This document shows positions 1 through 7,497 of a DNA stretch of 18,566 nucleotides, piece after piece. Below the pieces are notes generated by a model that saw only the letters and a program-made list of their open reading frames with translations, searched no databases and had not been told where the DNA came from. The DNA is taken from contig UQQN01000045.1 of assembly GCA_900543155.1 (NCBI GenBank), positions 1 to 18,566 on the forward strand. Direction: 5' to 3'. The translations under genes and the position numbers were made by a program. Numbering within the stretch: position 1 is the first letter of the stretch; every line of letters starts with the position of its first letter. Source of the DNA: an uncultured Prevotella sp. (GTDB taxonomy: Bacteria > Bacteroidota > Bacteroidia > Bacteroidales > Bacteroidaceae).

Positions 1-767
1 GTGTGAAAGTAAGTTAATGCTTATGTAAAAATGGCAAGTGGTTTTAGGAAAAAAGAAGACTTAAAATGAGTAGAAGAACTGTAAATATTGGGGGAGTATA
101 AAAATATGTTTTATGAAATTGTGAATTTATGAATTAACATATATATAATAATATGCCTAGAAAAGAAAATATAATCTAAAAAAAACAAATGCACAAATGG
201 CCCCGCTTTTGACGGTGCTATTTGTGCACGATTAACATAAATAACAGAATTTAGCATATAGGATAATAAAAACGAAAATATGAGGTTAATAAATCCTATA
301 TTTTAGCTATGATGTTTTCATTTCGTTCTTACAGCCCATAATGAAGCGGTAGGCAGTATTTTTGCTTTAGACGAAAAAATCGCGCAATGTATTCTTCGCT
401 TTTTTAAAGGGAAAATATGGCTTGCTGAAAACTTATTTCTTACCGCTTATGTTGACATTTACACCTATTAACTCAGAATTAAGAAATTTTTCAAATGACC
501 AAATGACCACGAAAGCATTGATTATCAACACTCTTAGTGGTCATTAGTCATTTGTCATTTTTGCATTCACCCTAAGTTAGCTGCAATTTGCCCCGTGTTT
601 ATGGGTTGATTTTCTGCGTGATGGAGGGGTGTTGAGGTTTGAGAAGTTCTGACAAAAAATAAGGGAACAACAATGATTTAGAAATCTGTTGTTCCCTCAA
701 AAAAATAATTTCGCTCTAAAAATCTTTTTGCTATAAATGCGAACAGATCAGCTTTAAATAAGCGCCA
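1..767. other. Gene-free AT-rich region with several hairpins
   Basis: No reading frame here looks like a protein. The stretch holds inverted repeats at 190-198/220-228, 344-351/441-448 and a two-part stem at 492-510/537-554. It also holds the terminator of the following minus-strand gene near 650-696. A TATTTTTG at 357-364 fits the Bacteroidota -7 form TAnnTTTG, but I see no matching TTTG upstream, so I do not call a promoter. The region could be the far end of an unseen upstream gene plus intergenic DNA, or could carry a small RNA. The sequence alone does not decide. Confidence 0.6.
650..696 (-). terminator. Rho-independent terminator of the 768-1925 lipoprotein gene
   Basis: Arms GGGAACAACA (663-672) and TGTTGTTCCC (687-696) pair perfectly. 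An inner GATTT/AAATC pairing (675-679/682-686) extends the stem. Read on the minus strand, the stem is followed by a T-rich run (A-rich on the plus strand at 654-660). It lies about 70 nt beyond the stop codon of the minus-strand gene. Confidence 0.85.
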
Positions 768-1925
768 TTAAAAGGTGATGCTATCGTCCGCGTAATAGGC
801 AGAAGTGATTTGTCCACTGATGTTGCCATCGTAGTTTATTTGTGCCTTTTTAATGGCTTGGCAAACTGTTGGTTTGGTAGCTTCGGTGAGCGTGTAGAAT
901 GTGTGAACCTCGACGGTAAAACCATCGTTATATCTACGCTCAAGGGCTTTCAGCAACTCGGTAGTTACACCTGTGACGTAAATGGTTACGCCATTGTCTT
1001 GACGCGTTACCTTTACATCGACTTGGGCTCCTATGGCTCGGTCGTAATCTTGCACTTCGAAATATTTTTCGAAATATCTTACAACCTCGTTCGTGTCGAC
1101 ATTCTCGACAGTGTAGGCACTGCTCACAGGGATAAATATTTTTACGTCCTTAGCCTCTTTAAGATGTATAGAGGTTTTTATTTCGCCCCAATTTTGGTGC
1201 TCTTGCTGATGGATGTCTACGCCTAAAGCCTTGCTGAATGGCTTAATATTGTGGTTCACAGGGAAGTAGTCCATGAGCTGACCGTAGGTGAGCTGTGCGC
1301 CATTTTCGCCGAAGGTGATTTCTCTATAGCCCTCGTCTTTGCAAGCGTCGCAAGCCTCTTTGATATCAGCCTTGTCGGTGAGCAAACCGTCGATGTGGAA
1401 ACCATTGTTCATGTCTTTGGCAAGGTACCAAATTACGTGAATGTTGTTTTCGTTGACGGTGGAAGAGATGGGGTTGGTTCTTTGATAGTATTTTGCCACC
1501 ATTTTTTGAATGCGGGCAGTAGCAGTATCGCCTGCTGCAATAAGGGTGTGCATGGCTGAACCGTCTGTGCTCAGGAGGTAGGTATAGTCGTTGCCCTTGT
1601 TGATAGTGATGTAGGGGCAATCGGTGTATGCCTTGCCATTTCTCACCGCACTTAAATAAGAATTGGCTGGTGTGACGTAACCCAAGCGTGGGTCGACCTT
1701 CACGTTAAAGTATGCCACGTTGACTACGGGTGAAAGTGGATTTTCGGTAGCACGTGTGGTTGTATTGATTTTTTCAAGATTGTTGAGTGCATTTACACCC
1801 ATATACACTTCTGTGCTGGGCGCGTTGTTCTGCGCAAAGTCTGTGTGGTTAAGGTCGTCGGTGTTAGAGCAAGCGGTAAACAGACCTGCGGCAGCCGCGA
1901 CGAGCATTATTTTTTTAAGTTTCAT
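768..1925 (-). CDS. Cell-surface lipoprotein, possibly fimbrillin-like
   Basis: A 385-residue protein opens with a lipoprotein signal peptide: KLKK, a hydrophobic Ala-rich core, then LFTAC with Cys19 as the likely lipidated residue. Acidic residues follow soon after the Cys (SNTDDL), which in Bacteroidota often accompanies export to the outer leaflet. The mature start (VYMGVNALNN..., then TTTRATENP near residues 56-64) recalls FimA/Mfa1-type fimbrillins, where an N-terminal strand is trimmed after an Arg. That resemblance is by eye and weak, and no domain was confirmed. The rest looks like a mixed beta-rich soluble domain with no catalytic motif I recognise. The gene follows the DUF4923-like lipoprotein gene on the same strand, with a hairpin between them. 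I see no separate promoter, so it may depend on the upstream gene's transcript. Codon use looks like that of its neighbours. Confidence 0.75.
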   Translation of the reverse strand: MKLKKIMLVAAAAGLFTACSNTDDLNHTDFAQNNAPSTEVYMGVNALNNLEKINTTTRATENPLSPVVNVAYFNVKVDPRLGYVTPANSYLSAVRNGKAYTDCPYITINKGNDYTYLLSTDGSAMHTLIAAGDTATARIQKMVAKYYQRTNPISSTVNENNIHVIWYLAKDMNNGFHIDGLLTDKADIKEACDACKDEGYREITFGENGAQLTYGQLMDYFPVNHNIKPFSKALGVDIHQQEHQNWGEIKTSIHLKEAKDVKIFIPVSSAYTVENVDTNEVVRYFEKYFEVQDYDRAIGAQVDVKVTRQDNGVTIYVTGVTTELLKALERRYNDGFTVEVHTFYTLTEATKPTVCQAIKKAQINYDGNISGQITSAYYADDSITF

Positions 1926-1940
1926 TTTTAGTAAGCTATA

Positions 1941-2002
1941 AAAAGCGTATTGAACAATGCTGTCCTATCACACAAGGGCGGCGAGATTGTTCAATACGTT
2001 TT
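1941..2002 (-). terminator. Hairpin between two lipoprotein genes (terminator or attenuator)
   Basis: A perfect 13-bp inverted repeat, CGTATTGAACAAT at 1946-1958 and ATTGTTCAATACG at 1986-1998, encloses a 27-nt GC-richer loop. On the minus strand it is followed by CTTTTTATAG. It begins about 50 nt after the stop of the upstream gene and ends only about 15 nt before the ATG of the next one. It could end the first transcript or act as an attenuator. Confidence 0.65.
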
Positions 2003-2049
2003 AAGAAAAGTTTTTTAAGCATAGAGGTGGTGTGTTTTAGCCACGCTCT

Positions 2050-2742
2050 TTACTTGCTAAGCTTCATGCCTATATACATGCCGCTATAATTGCTAAGGAT
2101 AGACGACACAGCGCCCATGCTGCTGCTCTTGCTCAAGGCAGAAACGCCCTTAAGGAGTTTAAGCATTTTGTCGCCCTCCATTAACAAACAGAGTTGACCG
2201 TTTTGCATGGCTACGTGAGGAGTCATCTGTGCAAGACCTGCGAGATAGGTCAACTTCATTTTTTTGTTTTTTGTATCGAGGGTGTAGTTTCCGCTAATGG
2301 TGCGTCCGCCAATGTTTGCGGTGTAGGTGTTGTCGCTATTGAATGTGAACGAGCATGCACCGTTCTTTATGCCCACCTTGGCGAGTTGGGTGTTGATTTC
2401 GTTTTCAATTTTGTTTGCAGCTACTGCACCACCGGCTTTGGCAAGAAGATTTTCGCTTTCGAACACGCAGTTAGCACCTGAGTAGTTCCATGTGCCTTCG
2501 ATGCTCTTTTGCGAGAAGTTGCTGCTGGTGCCTAAGAGGTTGCCAAGCAAGCTACCCAAGATTGTGGTGCCTGTGTTGGTTGCATCTGAACTGCTGTTTG
2601 AGTTGGTTGTGCCATTGCCATTGATGGTATTGTTGAGTATGGTTTGACCTACGCCTTGTGCTACGCTGCCACCTGTGGTGCCACAGCTTGCAAATAACAT
2701 TGCGCCAGCCATAATTGCTAACGATGTTGTTATCTTCTTCAT
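2050..2742 (-). CDS. DUF4923-like lipoprotein
   Basis: A 230-residue protein has a lipoprotein signal peptide ending LFASC, with Cys20 as the lipidation site. A low-complexity Gly/Asn/Ser/Thr linker covers residues 21-75. The remaining domain begins KSIEGTWNYSGANCVFES and continues through SFTFNSDNTYTANIGGRTISGNYTLD. This matches my recollection of the DUF4923 family, small Bacteroidota lipoproteins with a lipocalin-like beta fold ('EGTW.Y... C.F.S'). No function is known to me and I see no catalytic residues. A -7 element TACTTTTG lies 42-49 nt upstream of the ATG, directly after the thiL terminator, so the gene probably has its own promoter. Confidence is high for a lipoprotein and moderate for the family. 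Confidence 0.85.
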   Translation of the reverse strand: MKKITTSLAIMAGAMLFASCGTTGGSVAQGVGQTILNNTINGNGTTNSNSSSDATNTGTTILGSLLGNLLGTSSNFSQKSIEGTWNYSGANCVFESENLLAKAGGAVAANKIENEINTQLAKVGIKNGACSFTFNSDNTYTANIGGRTISGNYTLDTKNKKMKLTYLAGLAQMTPHVAMQNGQLCLLMEGDKMLKLLKGVSALSKSSSMGAVSSILSNYSGMYIGMKLSK

Positions 2743-2783
2743 TATTATTGCTTTTTTGTTTTATCCTGTAAACTTATTCGGTG

Positions 2784-2791
2784 CAAAAGTA
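2784..2791 (-). promoter_or_regulatory. -7 promoter element of the DUF4923-like gene
   Basis: The plus strand reads CAAAAGTA, so the minus strand reads TACTTTTG, fitting TAnnTTTG. No TTTG lies at the usual 19-21 nt upstream; the nearest is 11 nt away, inside the thiL terminator stem. The promoter and terminator are therefore packed together. Confidence 0.5.
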
Positions 2792-2792
2792 C

Positions 2793-2829
2793 AAAAAAAG
2801 CGCAAAACATAAGCTGTTTTAGCGCTTTT
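2793..2829 (-). terminator. Rho-independent terminator of thiL
   Basis: Arms AAAAGCGC+AAAACA (2796-2809) and TGTTTT+A+GCGCTTTT (2815-2829) pair with a single bulged base around a 5-nt loop. On the minus strand a run of seven T follows at 2793-2799. It lies about 40 nt beyond the thiL stop. Confidence 0.85.
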
Positions 2830-2870
2830 ATAGACAAATGTGGCTATTTTGCCGACGTTTTATGTGATTT

Positions 2871-3938
2871 TCAGTCCTTTTGGGACGTTTCTGCCAAGGG
2901 GTTCCAGCCTTGTGCGCGTAGGTCGAATTCGTTGCCATCGCGCGTGATGAGCTTGCTGCCCAATGTGGCTTCGGTGATGTGACCTATAACTTTTACATCT
3001 TCGATTTGGCTCACACGTTCGTGGTCGGTAAGAGGCACGGTGAAGAGGAGTTCATAATCCTCACCGCCGTTGAGCGCAGCTGTGTATACATTGAAGTTGA
3101 ACTCCTCGGCAGTAACTGCGGTTTGATAGTCGATGGGGATGCGCTCTTCGTAAATGCGGCATCCCACCTGGCTCTGTTTGCAAATGTGCATGGCCTCGCT
3201 CGAAAGTCCGTCGCTAATGTCCATCATAGAGGTGGGACGTATGCCAGCTTCGCGCAAACGACTGATGATGTCGCGACGTGCCTCGGGCTTGAGGAAACGC
3301 TCTATGAGATATTCACGTCCTGAAAAATCGGGTTGTGCAGCAGTTTCGGGATTCCCCTTTTGCGATTCGAAAATACGTTTTTCGCGTTCCATAAGTTGCA
3401 AGCCCATATAGGCAGCCCCTAAATTGCCACTGACACAGAGTAGGTCGGTGTTTTGGGCTCCCGAACGGTATACGATGTCATCGGCTTGGGCTTCGCCCAC
3501 ACAGGTGATGCTAATGGCGAGTCCTGTGAGCGACGAAGTGGTGTCGCCTCCCACGATGTCGACGTTGTGGCGCTCGCAAGCTAAACGGATGCCTGCATAA
3601 AGTTCGTCGAGGTGTTCCACCTTGAAACGGCGTCCCACGGCAATGCTTACCAGGAGTTGGCGCGGTGTGCCGTTCATGGCGTATACGTCGGAGAGGTTGA
3701 CCATGGCTGCCTTATAACCCAGGTGCTTGAGCGGGGTGTAGGTGAGGTCGAAATGGATGCCCTCCATCAACATGTCGGTGGTGATGAGCACACGACGAGT
3801 GTCGGCAGGGTCGGCACTATATTTTAGTACGGCACAGTCGTCGCCCACGCCGAGAAGAGTCGACGCGTTTTGCATCTTCATATCGGCTGTGAGGCGATCT
3901 ATCAAACCAAACTCGCCGAGTGTAGATATTTCGGTCAT
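2871..3938 (-). CDS. thiL: Thiamine-monophosphate kinase
   Basis: ThiL phosphorylates thiamine monophosphate with ATP to give thiamine diphosphate, the last step of cofactor synthesis in the cytoplasm. The 355 residues carry the family's motifs in order: GDDCAVL (32-38), TTDMLMEGIHF (53-63), NLSDVYAMNG (81-90), VGGDTTSS (129-136), DISDGL (240-245) and GGEDYELLF (291-299). The Asp-rich motifs bind Mg2+ and nucleotide in the AIR-synthase/PurM-like fold. Length is usual. The ATG lies 14 nt after the stop of the upstream outer-membrane protein gene, so the two probably share a transcript. No TPP riboswitch is visible, and no other thi gene lies in the window. Confidence 0.97.
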   Translation of the reverse strand: MTEISTLGEFGLIDRLTADMKMQNASTLLGVGDDCAVLKYSADPADTRRVLITTDMLMEGIHFDLTYTPLKHLGYKAAMVNLSDVYAMNGTPRQLLVSIAVGRRFKVEHLDELYAGIRLACERHNVDIVGGDTTSSLTGLAISITCVGEAQADDIVYRSGAQNTDLLCVSGNLGAAYMGLQLMEREKRIFESQKGNPETAAQPDFSGREYLIERFLKPEARRDIISRLREAGIRPTSMMDISDGLSSEAMHICKQSQVGCRIYEERIPIDYQTAVTAEEFNFNVYTAALNGGEDYELLFTVPLTDHERVSQIEDVKVIGHITEATLGSKLITRDGNEFDLRAQGWNPLAETSQKD

Positions 3939-3952
3939 ATATTAATTTATTA

Positions 3953-4429
3953 TCAGAAATAGAATCCTAAACCTATGCGAATGCCCACTGTACTCTTTTT
4001 TGAGAATGAGTCGAGCGACATTTTATAATATACAGAAGGTTCGATGGTGATGAAACGATTTACAAAAAACGAATAGCCGATTTCGACCGGTATTTGCACA
4101 TCGTTGCTATTGGGGGTGTAGTGCACGTAGTCGGCTCCTGCACCCATAAACACGCCACATTGGTCGAAGTAGTAACGGAGACCTGCACCAATGGCTACAT
4201 CGTCGATTTCGGGGGTGTGGTTATAGCTCACAGAACCGCGAAGCATTAAGCAGTCTGCCATGAAATAGCCCGCTGTGGCATCAACGCCTAAACGGAACTT
4301 TTGGTTATCGCTGTATGAAAGACCTATTCCCGAAAGCGAGGTGCTGACATACTTGGTGCCCTGGGCAAACTGGGCATTGGCTGTGAGTGTGCTCACCAAA
4401 AGGAGCATCAGTAAAAGAACTTTTTTCAT
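3953..4429 (-). CDS. Small outer-membrane beta-barrel protein
   Basis: This 158-residue protein has a classic signal peptide, MKKVLLLMLLLVSTLTANA, with cleavage likely before Gln20. The rest alternates hydrophobic and polar residues in short strands (FRLGVDATAGYF, LMLRGSVSYNH, VAIGAGLRYYF, VFMGAGADYVHY, VPVEIGYSF-like, VGIRIGLGFYF). It ends in Phe, the usual last residue of outer-membrane barrels. It fits the small eight-strand 'outer membrane protein beta-barrel domain' group of Bacteroidota; substrate and role are unknown. It precedes thiL by 14 nt on the same strand, but no functional tie to thiamine is evident. Upstream, TTCATTTG (4453-4460) is a one-mismatch -7 box and may be its promoter. 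Confidence 0.85.
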   Translation of the reverse strand: MKKVLLLMLLLVSTLTANAQFAQGTKYVSTSLSGIGLSYSDNQKFRLGVDATAGYFMADCLMLRGSVSYNHTPEIDDVAIGAGLRYYFDQCGVFMGAGADYVHYTPNSNDVQIPVEIGYSFFVNRFITIEPSVYYKMSLDSFSKKSTVGIRIGLGFYF

Positions 4430-4490
4430 AGGGTTGTATCTTTTTTAATGATCAAATGAAAGGGCGAATGTACACATTTATTTGTTATTA

Positions 4491-4564
4491 GTAGGTATTC
4501 AAAATTATTTTATACTATCAACGCCCTATTTTTTCCAGTTTTCATACTAATTTTGAACACCTAC
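4491..4564. repeat. Long imperfect inverted repeat
   Basis: Arms GTAGGTATTCAAAAT (4491-4505) and ATTTTGAACACCTAC (4550-4564) pair with one mismatch around a 44-nt AT-rich interior. The right arm abuts the stop codon of the 4565-5635 gene. Neither side has a T-run after the stem, so it is not a typical intrinsic terminator. Confidence 0.6.
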
Positions 4565-5635
4565 TTACATCGGGGTTTGCACATGAAAAAGTTGTGAAAA
4601 GCACGTAGGAATGCTTGTGGCACAACGTTTTTCGACATCAATAGCTACTTGTCCCATTGTGCGACGCACATTGACCTCGATGCAAGGATGCAAGCAGGGC
4701 TCGGGGTGTGTGGCATCAGTAGCCCACATCATGTCGATGCCTAAACAGCCTACATATTTCCCAGCAATGACTTGTGACAATGCGGTGCAACAAGCCTCAG
4801 CTAATGTGTGAAGAGTGGCAACACTAAATGGCAACTGTTGTTGCAGGGTGGCTTGTGGCGCAATGATATTGCCCGAATAGCCCCCATTGGGCGTGGTGTG
4901 GAACAAGGATATGCCTACGTATGTGACACGTCCGTCGGGGTGTGCTTCGAACTCTAAGGCAAAGTCCATTACACTGTGATATAGGGGTTCTAACTCGATG
5001 CCTCCTTGCTCACGAAGCAGGCGTTTGACGCGCCCCATGCACGACTCGGACATGGGATTTGACACACGAAACACGCCACGTCCGCTACACGACCACAATG
5101 CCTTTGCCATGGCATGGGGGTGCTGACTTATAAAGTGTGTTACGTCGGTCCACGATGTGGCTATATGCGATGTACCCACGGTGTCGATTCCTTGGTTACG
5201 GAGCAGTTGGTACAACAAAGGGAGCACGCGCGACGTGGTGTGACGGCTGCTAAGTTGGCGCACATGGGCTATGCCATCGGCACTGGGTAAAAGTGTGGAG
5301 GGGGCTCCTGCCTTGCTGAGTTGTTGGTGTATAAGTGCATCCCATCCCCAAGGAGAGATGTTGCCTATGGTTTGCCAAAACGCTTCTTTTAAATCGCTTT
5401 GGTGGAGAAGGGTTACATGGCTTGCCCAATCGGGCACGGGGGTGGTAGGCACATCATTGGGCACCCACACCACATCGCCCGCTTTAGCCCATAGTGCAGG
5501 GAGCAATGCCCACGCCGAAGCTAACTTACGCGCTATCACCGAGGGGTAATAATAGGGGGTGCCTGCTGCTAAAGCCTCATCGTGTGAGGGATTGAACACA
5601 TGCAGGGTGCGAGGGGGATATTGGGGTGTCTGCAT
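4565..5635 (-). CDS. ATP-grasp-like protein of unknown function
   Basis: I start this 356-residue protein at the ATG at 5635. The frame stays open upstream, but the extension would overlap ispH and lacks conserved character, whereas LHVFNPSHDEALA (11-23) looks like the conserved start of a Bacteroidota hypothetical family beginning 'L.VFNPEHD.ALA'. An ATP-grasp-like C-terminal half is suggested by three features. One is a Lys before a Gly-rich loop (AKALWSCSGRGVF, Lys178). Another is a later acidic pair (FALEFEAHPDG, 226-235, and LGIDMMW, 298-304). The third is a terminal EVNVRRTMGQVA (320-331), like the metal-binding E-x-N end of ATP-grasp ligases. No signal peptide is seen. Substrate is unknown. 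The gene follows ispH on the same strand by 77 nt, a gap that holds a small stem at 5682-5705. Confidence 0.75.
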   Translation of the reverse strand: MQTPQYPPRTLHVFNPSHDEALAAGTPYYYPSVIARKLASAWALLPALWAKAGDVVWVPNDVPTTPVPDWASHVTLLHQSDLKEAFWQTIGNISPWGWDALIHQQLSKAGAPSTLLPSADGIAHVRQLSSRHTTSRVLPLLYQLLRNQGIDTVGTSHIATSWTDVTHFISQHPHAMAKALWSCSGRGVFRVSNPMSESCMGRVKRLLREQGGIELEPLYHSVMDFALEFEAHPDGRVTYVGISLFHTTPNGGYSGNIIAPQATLQQQLPFSVATLHTLAEACCTALSQVIAGKYVGCLGIDMMWATDATHPEPCLHPCIEVNVRRTMGQVAIDVEKRCATSIPTCFSQLFHVQTPM

Positions 5636-5712
5636 TTTTAAAGATGAGGGTAGGCAAGTTTTGGGGTATTTTTTGAAATTTAGGGAAATCAGATGATTTC
5701 GCCCTAAAAAAA

Positions 5713-6579
5713 TCAGTCTTCGCCACAAATTTCGTGGATGCGTTCGGCACAGTTTTCCATCAACCATTTGGGGGTAGAGGTTGCGCCACAAATGCCCACG
5801 CTCTTAGCTTGTGCAAACCACTCGCTGCGAATGGCATTGGGATTGTCGACTAGATAAGAGTGTGGATTTTCTTGTCGACAGGCTTCGTATAATACACGTC
5901 CGTTCGAACTCTTTAAGCCGCACACAAATACCACCACATCGTGGCGCGATGCAAAAGCACGAATGTTGGGTAAACGGTTGGCTACTTGGCGGCAGATGGT
6001 GTCGAAATAGCGAAATTCGGCAGGCGGCTGAATGTGTTGTGTGATATAATCTACTATTTGGCGGAAGCCTTCGAGCGGTTTGGTGGTTTGCGAGAATAGG
6101 GCTATATTTTGTGCATAATTTAACTTGGCAGCCTCTTCAACACCTTCTATCACGATGGCTTCGCCGTTAGTCTGTCCTACCAACCCTAAAACCTCGGCAT
6201 GGCCACGCTTGCCATAAATCACGATTTGCGGATGGTGCTCTTCAGAATATACTTTTTTGATGCGACGTTGCAGTTGCAACACTACAGGACAGGTGGCATC
6301 TATTAAACAAATGCCACGTTGCTGTGCCAATTCGTAGGTGGCAGGGGGTTCGCCATGTGCACGCAATAACACCTTTGTGCCTTGCGGCAAATGGTGCAGA
6401 GCCTCATGATTGATGGTGTCGAGGCCCATCTCGTGTAAACGCTCACACTCGCTGCCATTGTGCACGATATCGCCCAAGCAACAAAGCGAGGAGGACTGTG
6501 AAAGTTCCTCCTCGGCCTTGCGTATGGCTGTGGTCACGCCGAAGCAAAAGCCCGACGATGCGTCAATTTCAATATGCAT
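5713..6579 (-). CDS. ispH: 4-hydroxy-3-methylbut-2-enyl diphosphate reductase
   Basis: IspH makes IPP and DMAPP from HMBPP in the last step of the non-mevalonate isoprenoid pathway, using an iron-sulfur cluster. The three cluster cysteines are present as GFCFGV (Cys12), DATCPVV (Cys97) and DTICRQV (Cys196). Also present are the substrate-site pieces VHN (His40), AHGEP (His75), GHAEV (His127, Glu129), SQTT (164-167), LKSSNG (222-227) and GATSTPKWL (265-273). Its 288 residues are the normal length for the short bacterial form. The frame starts at ATG 6579. It lies 98 nt after tonB, from which a terminator separates it; I did not find a clear promoter of its own. Its products feed the prenyl synthase encoded at 8755-10398. 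Confidence 0.97.
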   Translation of the reverse strand: MHIEIDASSGFCFGVTTAIRKAEEELSQSSSLCCLGDIVHNGSECERLHEMGLDTINHEALHHLPQGTKVLLRAHGEPPATYELAQQRGICLIDATCPVVLQLQRRIKKVYSEEHHPQIVIYGKRGHAEVLGLVGQTNGEAIVIEGVEEAAKLNYAQNIALFSQTTKPLEGFRQIVDYITQHIQPPAEFRYFDTICRQVANRLPNIRAFASRHDVVVFVCGLKSSNGRVLYEACRQENPHSYLVDNPNAIRSEWFAQAKSVGICGATSTPKWLMENCAERIHEICGED

Positions 6580-6639
6580 AAATAGGGTTTGTGGTGACGA
6601 TTTTTAAAAAGTATTTTGCGAAAGAATATAGTTGCTTGC

Positions 6640-6684
6640 AAAAAGAATTTGACTAAGCAATGTTCTTTTTATACAAGTCAATTC
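6640..6684 (-). terminator. Probable terminator of tonB
   Basis: Arms GAATTTGACT (6645-6654) and AGTCAATTC (6676-6684) pair with one bulge. Five T follow on the minus strand (6640-6644). The upstream arm overlaps the last codons of tonB. The loop is about 21 nt, larger than ideal, so the call is moderate. Confidence 0.55.
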
Positions 6685-7478
6685 AGCTTAAAGTCTACAG
6701 GAATGGTAATGCGAACGGGGGTAGGATGTCCCTGTTCGTCGGTACCGGGTTTCCATTTGGGCATGCTTTTTAGCGTGTTGACTGCTGCGCGATAAATTTC
6801 GGGGTTGAAGGCATTTTTTACCTCTACATCTGTGGCATATCCATCGGTGCCCACAATAAAAGTCAGTGTCACAGAGCCTTGCTGATTATTGTCGATGCAA
6901 TTGGTGGGATAAACAAGGTGTTTATCGAGCCAACGCATAAAAGCACGAAGTCCACCAGGAAACTCGGGCATTTGCGAAACGTGCTCTGTGGGCACTATTT
7001 TTTGCTTTACCACGGGTAAACTTTCGTCGCGAATGCCTGTAGTATCGACAATGGGTGTGGTAATTACGTTTTTCTCAGGGTCGAAGTCGATAGGACCATC
7101 CATGCCTATTGTCTCGGTCGCGGGGTTGCCTTCTACAATCTTGGGGATTGCCGATTTAGCGCCTGGTGCCATACGCATGGGGGGAGCTTGTCGGGCGGTT
7201 GAGATGAATTTTACCTTGTAACCCTCTTTTAACTCTGTGGGTTTCTTGGCAAAAGCATCGGCTGCCTCTTTCATGCTTTTGGCATCCACAATACGCGTAT
7301 AGAGCATAATCGACCCCTTGAGCAATAGCATCACAGACAAGGTGCCTAACATAATTACAAGCACACGTCGGTAGCGTGCCCCCGTCTGCTCACGCAGCTT
7401 GTAGGCACCATATTCTTTGTTGCGACCTTCGAAAACGATGTCGCACCATTCTTTTGAAAATATATCTGACGTATGCAC
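6678..7478 (-). CDS. tonB: Energy transducer TonB (GTG start)
   Basis: TonB couples the inner-membrane proton-motive force to TonB-dependent outer-membrane transporters such as SusC. The N-terminus has the motif usual for Bacteroidota TonB, SKEWCDIVFEGRNKEYGAYKLR (about 8-29). A single membrane helix follows (about 39-59), then a Pro/Lys-containing periplasmic stretch. The C-terminal TonB domain runs from about 177 to 266 (PEFPGG..., YP, GSVTLTFIVGTDGYATDVEVKN, MPKWKPG, PVRITIPVDFKL). The frame is open to an ATG at 7511, but a promoter -7 box (7498-7505) sits inside that extension and the expected transcription start lies downstream of 7511. I therefore start at the GTG at 7478, giving 266 residues. 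No exbB/exbD is in the window. Confidence 0.9.
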   Translation of the reverse strand: MHTSDIFSKEWCDIVFEGRNKEYGAYKLREQTGARYRRVLVIMLGTLSVMLLLKGSIMLYTRIVDAKSMKEAADAFAKKPTELKEGYKVKFISTARQAPPMRMAPGAKSAIPKIVEGNPATETIGMDGPIDFDPEKNVITTPIVDTTGIRDESLPVVKQKIVPTEHVSQMPEFPGGLRAFMRWLDKHLVYPTNCIDNNQQGSVTLTFIVGTDGYATDVEVKNAFNPEIYRAAVNTLKSMPKWKPGTDEQGHPTPVRITIPVDFKLN

Positions 7479-7497
7479 TTTCTTTTTATTTTTAAAA

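Noticed and set aside
810..1559. Open frames on the plus strand opposite the first lipoprotein gene
   Set aside because: Their residues are low-information Val/Phe-rich sequence typical of antisense frames, while the minus-strand frame has a clear lipoprotein signal.
5636..5791. 52-residue N-terminal extension of the ATP-grasp-like protein
   Set aside because: It would overlap ispH in another frame and precedes the conserved-looking start; the ATG at 5635 is more likely.
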